A stretch of DNA of 64,000 bases from Acinetobacter lwoffii. GTDB taxonomy: Bacteria > Pseudomonadota > Gammaproteobacteria > Pseudomonadales > Moraxellaceae. How positions within the stretch are numbered: position 1 is the first letter of the stretch; every line of letters begins with the position of its first letter. Location of the stretch: NCBI GenBank assembly GCA_013530545.1, contig SPVA01000118.1, positions 1 through 64,000 of the forward strand. Reading direction: 5' to 3'. Below the pieces are notes generated by a model that had not been told where the DNA came from, did not search any database, and saw only the letters and a list, made by a program, of their open reading frames with translations. Positions 57,545-64,000 of this stretch are shown here, one piece after another. Position numbers and translations under genes: made by a program.

Positions 57545-58444
57545 TTAAATATAGCGAATGCCGGCAATGCCATAAGCATGCTGGCTTTTTGCATAATCGA
57601 GTTCTTCAGCTTTCATTCCGCCCAAAGCAAAAACCGGAATCTGTACCTGCTCTGCCATTTGCTTGAATTGCTCCCAGCCTAGCGCAGGTGTGTCCGGATG
57701 CGTTGCGGTCGCTAGTACCGGACTCAGTAAAGCCGCTTCACAGCCGATCTGTTCTGCATGCATTAAAGCGGTCAGGTCATGACAAGCCGCTAGATAACGA
57801 TAGCCAGATTTCAATTCACTTTGTTTCGAGTTCATCAGTTGATTCTGTTTTAGATGAATCGTGCAAATCGTCTGCTGCTGCAATTCATTCAGTTGTGACC
57901 AAAGCTGCTGATTAATGATTAACTTGGAGAGTTGATCTACCGGATATTGCTGTAATTGCATGATCCATTCAGGCGTTGCTTCCACGCGCCAATACAACAT
58001 TTGATCTGTATCCAGACTTGATAAAATATCCAGATCTTCAGCTATCTTGATGCGCTGCGGCCATTGCAGCTTTTGGATCATGGACTGATTGGCTTTCGGA
58101 AAATTCAGCTGTCCAAGTTCTTCCCGACTGTACCAGCGCCAGGGCTGTTTGATTTCAGCCAGTTGAGCAGGCTGTACTGAAGCATGGAAAATATGCAAAT
58201 TGACAATGAGATCTTCATATTCATGGGAGATAAAATCAGAGGCATGCCAGCATTCGATATCAACGCCGACCTCTTCCATCACTTCGCGGCGACATGCCTC
58301 GACTGGTAATTCGCCCTGTTCAACTTTTCCGCCTGGAAATTCATATTTATTGCCCTGATGCTGCTTGGCCTCACGCCAGCCGACGAGAACCTGATTTTGA
58401 TAAAATAAAAGCGCAATTGCGACATGAATCGTAGCTTTAGTCAT
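57545..58444 (-). CDS. Nudix hydrolase fused to a thiamine-phosphate-synthase-like domain
   Basis: The 299-residue protein has a MutT-type Nudix domain in residues ~1-130, with the complete box (GGKVEQGELPVEACRREV then MEEVGV). The C-terminal half resembles TMP synthase/TenI (AACHDLTALMHAEQIGCEAALLSPV, then PVFALGGMKAEEL). Such fusions are known in gammaproteobacteria as MutT/ThiE-like proteins, in which the second domain lacks full ThiE catalysis. It probably cleans 8-oxo-dGTP or related nucleotides. The ATG at 58444 is preferred over the longer 58483. The gene is divergent from hemP. Confidence 0.9.
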   Translation of the reverse strand: MTKATIHVAIALLFYQNQVLVGWREAKQHQGNKYEFPGGKVEQGELPVEACRREVMEEVGVDIECWHASDFISHEYEDLIVNLHIFHASVQPAQLAEIKQPWRWYSREELGQLNFPKANQSMIQKLQWPQRIKIAEDLDILSSLDTDQMLYWRVEATPEWIMQLQQYPVDQLSKLIINQQLWSQLNELQQQTICTIHLKQNQLMNSKQSELKSGYRYLAACHDLTALMHAEQIGCEAALLSPVLATATHPDTPALGWEQFKQMAEQVQIPVFALGGMKAEELDYAKSQHAYGIAGIRYI

Positions 58445-58516
58445 GATGTACAGAACCGTTAAAGTTTTACAGATTGTAAGCAAATTAGAGTTTTTTATAA
58501 ATTGCTCAATATTTCG

Positions 58517-58550
58517 TTGACAGATCTATTCGATAATGATTATCATTTAA
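58517..58550 (+). promoter_or_regulatory. hemP promoter overlapped by a Fur box
   Basis: TTGACA at 58517-58522 and TATCAT at 58541-58546 are 18 bases apart. GATAATGATTATCATTT at 58532-58548 matches most of the 19-bp Fur consensus and covers the spacer and -10. Iron-loaded Fur bound there would block transcription. Confidence 0.75.
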
Positions 58551-58582
58551 ATCAATCCAAAACACACCACGGAGTCGACGGA

Positions 58583-58753
58583 ATGAACGCCCCATTTAGC
58601 CTATTCACCCGTAACAATGATACTCACCATGCCTTGCCAATGCTGTACTCCAACAATCTGTTTGCACTGGGTCGTGAAATCCGGATCATGCATGCCGGCG
58701 AAGAATACCGCTTGCGTCTGACCCGCAATAACCGTCTTATTCTGACCAAATAA
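58583..58753 (+). CDS. hemP: Hemin uptake protein HemP
   Basis: HemP is a short protein of haem uptake operons, needed for haem use or regulation in some proteobacteria. The 56-residue protein from ATG 58583 ends with the family signature: LGREIRIMHAGEEYRLRLTRNNRLILTK (positions 58667-58750). The longer frame from 58502 would run through the promoter and Fur box, so it is excluded. No haem receptor follows: the next gene is qseC on the opposite strand, so this is a lone iron-controlled hemP. Confidence 0.9.
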   Translation: MNAPFSLFTRNNDTHHALPMLYSNNLFALGREIRIMHAGEEYRLRLTRNNRLILTK

Positions 58754-58828
58754 TTAAATCAGTTCTAATAATAACAAACGTGGGAAGCAGCAGTATGAAT
58801 CAGCGCATACTGCTTTTTAATCTTCTAA

Positions 58829-60163
58829 TCATGAGATTTTGCCATCAGGCTCAAAACTCAATGACACTTTAAGTCCACCCAAGTCCGACGGCGCATAGTC
58901 AATTTTAGCTGCATGCAGTGCCATAATTTTCTGGCAAATGGACAGACCTAGACCTGAACCCTGAGTTCGCGTACCCAAAGCCCGATAAAAACGTTCACCT
59001 AAACGTTCCAGTACCTCATCAGCAATCCCCTCTCCTGAGTTTTCAATCAGTAACTGTATCTGATGCTGCTCAATAACTGTTCGGATCTCGACCTGTCCCT
59101 GTTGCGGCGTATAACGGATCGCATTGTCGACCAGATTGCGAATACAACTAAAAATCAGTTCTGGATTCGCTTCGATCACAGCATCCTCAAGTTTTAGATT
59201 CCAATGAATGTCTTTTTCTTCTGCAAAAGGCTGCAAGGCCTGCAAAGCCTCCTGAACCAGATTCTTAAGATTAATCGTTTGCGTTGCTAATTGCCCTGTT
59301 CGCTCCGGATCGAGTCGTGCCAGTAAAAGTAAATTTTCCAGTACCTGCGTGCCGCGGTTGACATCATTTTGGATCAACTGTAATGCCTGAGGGAGCTGTG
59401 CATCATCTTGATATTTGCGTTTTAAAACCTGTAGACGCATTTGAATCGCAGACAGTGGCGAACGCAGCTCATGTGAAGCATCTGCAGTAAAACGCTGTTC
59501 AGCAGCCAGTGATTTCTCCAGCCGGCCGAGCATGGCATTCAGCTGACGAATGATCGGTTGCAGTTCAGTGATTTCAGGGTCAGGTGTTTTAATAGGACTC
59601 AGATCCTGAGCAGTCTTGGAACCAATGGCACGCGAAATCTTGTTTAATGGCCGTAACTGGCGTTTGACCGAGACCCTTAGAATCAGCCATTGCACTAGCC
59701 ATAAAGTGAATAAGATCCCGGCAAAGCCCAAAGTAGTTTGCCAGAGTTCATCGAAACGTACTGAAAGTGGCTGTACGATTTTGACCTGAAGGTCGTCATC
59801 TTCCGCAGTCAGTATCCGGATAAAACGACCATTCTCATAAGCAAACTGGAAGCCGTTGTTCCGTGCTTTTGGAATGGTATTAATTAATTCATCATCAATC
59901 GAAGTTGTCAGTACCTGCTGATCCAGCAACAAGGCATACTGGATATCAAACTGTTCACTGAGCTCATCCACCTGGGTGCCTTTGGCCTGGGTGACATCGC
60001 CAAGCAGCAACTCAGAAATCTGCTGCATTAATTCATCATGCAGCTGACTGGCCTGATAACTGGAAATTCCCAATAACAGCAGCCAGGCCAATATTCCGGC
60101 CAAGATGGAACTGAACAGCGCATGTTTAATTAGCCGGGTTTGCAGGGAAATAGCAGCCGACAT
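58829..60163 (-). CDS. qseC: Sensor histidine kinase, QseC-like
   Basis: The 444-residue kinase has two membrane segments (residues ~13-35 and ~150-172) around a ~115-residue periplasmic domain. A HAMP region follows, then the H-box ASHELRSPLSAIQMR (phosphorylated His near 231), the N-box NLVDNAIRYTPQQG and the G-box GSGLGLSICQ. It starts four bases after qseB and is translated with it. Together with ygiW upstream, this is the ygiW-qseB-qseC arrangement of E. coli. PmrB is a similar-size alternative but its N-terminus differs. Confidence 0.88.
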   Translation of the reverse strand: MSAAISLQTRLIKHALFSSILAGILAWLLLLGISSYQASQLHDELMQQISELLLGDVTQAKGTQVDELSEQFDIQYALLLDQQVLTTSIDDELINTIPKARNNGFQFAYENGRFIRILTAEDDDLQVKIVQPLSVRFDELWQTTLGFAGILFTLWLVQWLILRVSVKRQLRPLNKISRAIGSKTAQDLSPIKTPDPEITELQPIIRQLNAMLGRLEKSLAAEQRFTADASHELRSPLSAIQMRLQVLKRKYQDDAQLPQALQLIQNDVNRGTQVLENLLLLARLDPERTGQLATQTINLKNLVQEALQALQPFAEEKDIHWNLKLEDAVIEANPELIFSCIRNLVDNAIRYTPQQGQVEIRTVIEQHQIQLLIENSGEGIADEVLERLGERFYRALGTRTQGSGLGLSICQKIMALHAAKIDYAPSDLGGLKVSLSFEPDGKIS

Positions 60164-60167
60164 GGGG

Positions 60168-60833
60168 TTAAGCCTCAGCCTTATGCATGCGATAGCCCAG
60201 ACCGCGAATAGTCTTGATCATCTGGCTGCCGATTTTTTTACGCAGCTGATAGATAAATACTTCAATGGCATTACTTTCAATTTCATCACCCCAAGCGTAC
60301 AGCGATTCTTCTAGCTGTTCACGGGTGACAATATGTTCAGGCTGCTGCATCAGCTTGTATAGAATTTGAAATTCCTTCGCAGTCAGATTCACAGCTTGAC
60401 CTTCTTTAGTTAGGGTCTTGGCTTGAGTGTCCAGACTGAGATCCTGCCATTGCAGGATATGATTCGGTGTTTGCTGTTTCTGTCTGAGTTGGGCACGAAC
60501 TCGGGCCGAAAGTTCTTCCAGACTAAAAGGTTTGACCAGATAATCATTCGCGCCTAAATCCAGACCTTCAACCCGGTCATCAATACTGTCTTTGGCCGTA
60601 ATAAAAATCACCGGCGTATCTTGATGTTGGCTGCGCAAAATTTTCAGAATGTCATCTCCAGTGGCATTCGGCAGGCCACGATCCAGCAGAATACAGTCAT
60701 ATTTATGCTGCTCAATCGCTAGGATCGCATGATCACCACGCTCTACCCGATCAATCACATAACCATCCATTTCCAGCCAAGTCTGGATACTGTCTGCCTG
60801 AGACTGATCATCTTCTGCCAAAAGAATACGCAT
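60168..60833 (-). CDS. qseB: OmpR-family response regulator, QseB-like
   Basis: The 221-residue regulator has a receiver domain with the acidic pocket (EDD at residues 7-9), phosphoacceptor Asp51 in ILLDRGLP, Thr in VIFITAKD and Lys100 in YLVKPFS. A winged-helix OmpR effector domain follows, ending MIKTIRGLGYRMHKA. It is co-transcribed with qseC (gap four bases). Confidence 0.92.
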   Translation of the reverse strand: MRILLAEDDQSQADSIQTWLEMDGYVIDRVERGDHAILAIEQHKYDCILLDRGLPNATGDDILKILRSQHQDTPVIFITAKDSIDDRVEGLDLGANDYLVKPFSLEELSARVRAQLRQKQQTPNHILQWQDLSLDTQAKTLTKEGQAVNLTAKEFQILYKLMQQPEHIVTREQLEESLYAWGDEIESNAIEVFIYQLRKKIGSQMIKTIRGLGYRMHKAEA

Positions 60834-60887
60834 ATTCTGCTCCGTTTGCTTCCTTGTTCTATCTTGCCCTGAAAAAGCAGCAGACTC

Positions 60888-60930
60888 AAAAAAACCACAT
60901 GCTTTTTGGTAACTTGCATGTGGTTTTTTG
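60888..60930 (-). terminator. Intrinsic terminator of ygiW
   Basis: An 11-bp stem (AAACCACATGC / GCATGTGGTTT) with a T-run on the minus strand lies between ygiW and qseB, so the two are at least partly separate transcripts. Confidence 0.85.
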
Positions 60931-60968
60931 TTGCTATGTTCAAACTGATTTCAGCAAATGAGGCGATA

Positions 60969-61334
60969 TTAGAAGCGAACCTGATCAACCTCAATTTCAA
61001 CACGTTTTGCCGGTTTATAATCAATGTCGATTTCACCTGTGATGATTACCGGTGTTTTGGCTGAAATCGGTTTGCCTTGCCAAAGTTCGTCATCAATCTC
61101 AACCGTAATGGTGCCTGTACTGTCGCGGAACTGGTATTTTTCATCACCGACTGCTTTCACGACATAACCTTTGAGCTGAACTTTGCTGTCATCTTTCATG
61201 GCCAGTGCCTGTTTGACTGTAGTCGATTTAGCAAAAGCGGCCTGATTCACAGCCGTGTCACTACTTGCTATCGTAGCTGTCGCGATAGAACCCATCAATG
61301 CAGCTGCCAAAACCGTATTTATCATCATTTTCAT
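60969..61334 (-). CDS. ygiW: YgiW/YdeI-family periplasmic OB-fold stress protein
   Basis: The 121-residue protein has a Sec signal peptide (residues ~1-23) and one bacterial OB-fold domain: DDSKVQLKGYVVKAVGDEKYQFRD, then GTITVEIDDELWQG and VIITGEIDIDYKPAKRVEIEV. E. coli YgiW is induced by cationic stress and peroxide and sits upstream of qseBC, as here. It likely binds a small cation or peptide, though this is inferred. Confidence 0.9.
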   Translation of the reverse strand: MKMMINTVLAAALMGSIATATIASSDTAVNQAAFAKSTTVKQALAMKDDSKVQLKGYVVKAVGDEKYQFRDSTGTITVEIDDELWQGKPISAKTPVIITGEIDIDYKPAKRVEIEVDQVRF

Positions 61335-61405
61335 CGCAGTTACCTCTTTAAAGTCTTGAAACAGCCAAAGATGAATTGAATCTTAAGATTGCTTCATTTT
61401 CAAAA

Positions 61406-63163
61406 TTAATTTAAGGGCACCACTCTCAGGACTTCTTCAAGCGTGGTCACACCTTCCAGAATCTTGCGCGCCCCGGCAATTCTGAGCGGCTCTACGCCTT
61501 CTTTTTTCGCCTGCTGACGCAGCTGGTTCAGGTTAGCATCCGCACCAATCAACTGTTTGGTGGTCAGACTCAGTGGCATAAACTCATAAATCCCGATACG
61601 GCCTTTATAGCCGGTATGCCGGCATTCTTCACAGCCTACCGCCTTAAAGACAAATTCCGGTCGCGGCAAAGGATAATCGGCTGCCAGATGCTGCCACTCC
61701 TGCTCGTTCAGGAAACTTTCCTGTTTGCAGTGCGGACACAGCTTACGAACCAGACGTTGAGCCAGAACACCCAAGATGGTTGCTGCTGTCAAAAATGGCT
61801 GTACGCCCAGATCATGCAGACGGGTCAGACTCGACGGCGCATCATTGGTATGTAAAGTCGATAGAACCAGGTGACCGGTCAATGCTGCCTGAATCGCCAT
61901 ATTGGCAGTGTCCTGATCACGAATTTCTCCAACCATGATAATGTCCGGGTCCTGACGCATTAGTGCTCGCACGCCGTCAGCAAAACCGAGATCAATACCA
62001 TTATTGACCTGCATCTGGTTAAAGCTAGGTTCCAGCATCTCGATCGGATCTTCAATCGTGCAGACGTTGACCTGTTCAGTCGCCAGCTGCTTCAGAGTTG
62101 AATAAAGCGTAGTAGTTTTACCGGAACCGGTCGGACCGGTCACCAGAATAATGCCATGACTATGACTGGTCAGATTGTTCCAGTCATTCAGCAGATGACC
62201 TTCAAAACCGAGTTGCTGAAAACTTCTCACCAGCACTTCCGGATCGAAAATACGCATTACCAGTTTTTCACCAAAAGCTGTCGGTAAGGTCGACAGGCGC
62301 AGTTCAGTTTCCTGTCCTTTGGGCGTGCGGGTTTTCAGTCGGCCATCCTGTGGCTTACGTTTTTCCGCCACGTTCATTCGGCCCAGAATCTTGATTCGGG
62401 AAATGACGGCGGTCAATGTATTGGCCGGCATATTGTAAATCGTATGCAGCACCCCATCAATCCGGAAACGGATCTTGCCGGTGTCTTTACGTGGTTCCAT
62501 GTGAATATCACTGGCACCTTGTTCAAAGGCAAATTGCAGCACCCAGTCCACCAGTTTGACAATATGCTGGTCATTGGCATCCGGATTCTGGGAATCGCCC
62601 AGTTGCAGCAAGGCTTCGACGCCCTTATTTTCCCGGTCATAGGCAGACGATTTTTGTGAACCAGTAACTGCACGACTGACTTGATAGTATTCAGTAATAT
62701 AACGTTGTAATTGTTCTGGATTCAGTAATACCCGTTGTATTTTTTTTGGTACAATATTCTGCTCGAGATTCGACATCCATTCAGTTTTATAAGGCTGATC
62801 TGTAGCAATCAGAACTTTGTCTGCCTGAATTTCTACCGCCAGAATACGGTTGCGTAATGCATATTCTTGCGACATGACATGGGTCAATGCCTGTACATCA
62901 GCTTTAAGCGGATCAATGATATAGAACATCAATCCGGTTTTTTCTGCCAGCCACTGACATAAACGGTTCAGAGTCAGTGTTGTTTGAGGATGGGACTGAT
63001 CGACCAGATTAAAATTAGCAATCCACTGTAAAGGGTGCCATTTTAGGTGTTCACGTTGCCGATGAGTGGTTTGTACCAGCATCCGGTCGCGTTCACTGAT
63101 TTTACCGTCTTTAAAGAGTTGGTCTAGACACCATGCCGTATCAATTTCAAAGTCAAATTTCAT
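61406..63163 (-). CDS. gspE: Type II secretion/type IV pilus-type assembly ATPase (GspE/PulE)
   Basis: The 585-residue ATPase powers a type II secretion or pilus-type machine. The N-terminal ~170 residues form an MshEN/N1-type domain. The core has Walker A GPTGSGKTT near 340, the Asp-box, Walker B IIMVGEIRD, the His box, and the zinc pairs CPHC and CEEC near residues 474-510. All motifs are intact. No other secretion genes are in the window. It could be a pilus ATPase, but the CxxC pairs and layout favour GspE. No start alternatives were preferred. Confidence 0.85.
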   Translation of the reverse strand: MKFDFEIDTAWCLDQLFKDGKISERDRMLVQTTHRQREHLKWHPLQWIANFNLVDQSHPQTTLTLNRLCQWLAEKTGLMFYIIDPLKADVQALTHVMSQEYALRNRILAVEIQADKVLIATDQPYKTEWMSNLEQNIVPKKIQRVLLNPEQLQRYITEYYQVSRAVTGSQKSSAYDRENKGVEALLQLGDSQNPDANDQHIVKLVDWVLQFAFEQGASDIHMEPRKDTGKIRFRIDGVLHTIYNMPANTLTAVISRIKILGRMNVAEKRKPQDGRLKTRTPKGQETELRLSTLPTAFGEKLVMRIFDPEVLVRSFQQLGFEGHLLNDWNNLTSHSHGIILVTGPTGSGKTTTLYSTLKQLATEQVNVCTIEDPIEMLEPSFNQMQVNNGIDLGFADGVRALMRQDPDIIMVGEIRDQDTANMAIQAALTGHLVLSTLHTNDAPSSLTRLHDLGVQPFLTAATILGVLAQRLVRKLCPHCKQESFLNEQEWQHLAADYPLPRPEFVFKAVGCEECRHTGYKGRIGIYEFMPLSLTTKQLIGADANLNQLRQQAKKEGVEPLRIAGARKILEGVTTLEEVLRVVPLN

Positions 63164-63372
63164 TATTATCAGTCCCCAAACTTGCCTCCACTATAACAAG
63201 TTTTTGCAGTTTTTCGCATGCTCCCCACCTGTTGAATGTACGTTTCTATTTCAATCTCAAAAAGAAAGTAAATAATGGATTTGATTACTACCGCAACATT
63301 TTTGATCTATGCAAACTCTATCTCGTCGCATATATTTTTAAATAATCAACTCTTAGCTTGCTGAGGTCACAG

Positions 63373-64000
63373 ATGGATTTGACTGCGGTTCCCCTGCATG
63401 CGCATTCTTTTCATGAACTGCTCACGATACTCACCTCGGCATTAGGCTGCGGCCTATTGATTGGTCTGGAGCGGGAACGGCATAAGCAACGCGAACAGCA
63501 ACCGAGTTTTGCCGGCTTACGTTCCTTTGCAATCTGTGCTTTATTGGGTGCACTGTGTTTCCTGTTTGGAATCGTGATTGCTGTAATAGGTGCTTTGATC
63601 GTGGGTGGCATGGTCATTTTATCTATCAAAAATCAACCAGATGATCCGGGCATTACCACAGAGCTTGCATTTGTGATGACCTATTTTATTGGCGCCATGT
63701 GTTTATGGAATATTCCTCTGGCAGCCGGTCTTTCTGTGCTCTTAACCGGTATTTTGATGGCCAAACATACCATGCACAATATTGCCGGAAAATGGATTAA
63801 AGAAGCCGAATTCAGGGATGGACTATTATTACTGGCCTTGATTTTGATTGGCTTGCCGCTGACCCCTGATCGCCCTTTTTGGGGAGAAGTGCTTAACCCT
63901 TATATTATCTTAAAATTACTGACCTTAATTTTAGTGGTACAAGCTCTGGCGCATATTGCGAAACGCTTTTTTTCGACTAAAAATGCCCTGATGCTGTCCT
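63373..64000 (+). CDS. MgtC/SapB-family membrane protein, N-terminal part, cut by the right edge
   Basis: An ATG at 63373, with GAGG at a good distance before it, opens a frame that runs past the window edge (about 209 codons). The protein has hydrophobic segments and the MgtC-type block ALGCGLLIGLERERHK with LRSFAICALLGAL. The longer form with further membrane segments resembles the MgtC-DUF4010 group. Function of this group is unknown; MgtC proper affects magnesium and virulence. Confidence 0.82.
   Translation, partial: MDLTAVPLHAHSFHELLTILTSALGCGLLIGLERERHKQREQQPSFAGLRSFAICALLGALCFLFGIVIAVIGALIVGGMVILSIKNQPDDPGITTELAFVMTYFIGAMCLWNIPLAAGLSVLLTGILMAKHTMHNIAGKWIKEAEFRDGLLLLALILIGLPLTPDRPFWGEVLNPYIILKLLTLILVVQALAHIAKRFFSTKNALMLS

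Noticed and set aside
58829-60833. PmrAB two-component system
   Set aside because: The kinase length is similar, but the N-terminal sensing domain differs from PmrB as I recall it, and ygiW upstream with the QseB/QseC-type sequence supports qseBC.

Overview
The window is a stretch of low-GC (about 40% by eye) gammaproteobacterial chromosome that I read as Acinetobacter or a close Moraxellaceae relative. The pointers are a fused prephenate dehydrogenase/EPSP synthase gene next to hisC and pheA, a hisZ-purA pair, an alanine aminotransferase-type gene with an N-terminal helical extension, a CsrA with a long C-terminal tail, and ygiW-qseB-qseC synteny. No tRNA, rRNA, CRISPR array, insertion sequence, integrase or phage gene was seen. 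It is almost entirely ordinary core chromosome, and both ends cut through a gene.

Layout. 1-1.7 kb: the start of a lipoprotein gene and a first azlCD exporter pair. 1.7-7.6 kb: a membrane protein, then purT-glnD-dapC reading as one unit. 7.7-12.5 kb: a Gpx/MsrB oxidative repair pair, a broken alanine aminotransferase gene, an MFS transporter, an M23 lipoprotein, and an unlisted 41-residue basic protein. 12.7-18.9 kb: icd, rluE, a periplasmic 5-hydroxyisourate hydrolase, one AT-rich accessory gene (DUF2971-like), a thioesterase and an M61 peptidase. 19-26.6 kb: a PBP5/6-type carboxypeptidase, ndh, slyD, an M48 lipoprotein, purA and hisZ. 26.8-28.4 kb: an Lrp-type regulator divergent from a second azlCD pair. 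29-35.6 kb: epd, alaS, lysC, csrA, rnhB. 35.7-39.7 kb: two paralogous small lipoproteins around a cytochrome b561 gene, then adenine deaminase and a purine permease. 39.9-40.8 kb: a gene-poor AT-rich gap. 40.8-48 kb: yaaA, hydrolase, GNAT, then the aromatic amino acid cluster (pheA, hisC, tyrA-aroA). 48.4-54.3 kb: a DJ-1/PfpI protein, a broken acyl-CoA dehydrogenase, dctA, ybiB, yeaC-nadK. 54.5-64 kb: PBP1b with its putative lipoprotein activator, a Nudix/ThiE-like fusion, Fur-controlled hemP, qseBC with ygiW, gspE and the start of an MgtC-family gene.

Two genes carry internal deletions that shift the frame: about 46 nt in the alanine aminotransferase gene near 9118 and about 7 nt in the acyl-CoA dehydrogenase gene near 49062. 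They are either recent gene losses or assembly errors. The least explained non-coding structures are a pseudoknot-capable leader in front of the purine permease (39705-39830), a terminator lying between a predicted promoter and hisZ, and a perfect 11-bp hairpin between the carboxypeptidase and ndh. I did not find a convincing multi-gene system that is new. The best leads are the permease leader, the pair of CxC lipoproteins around cytochrome b561, and the isolated DUF2971-like gene.
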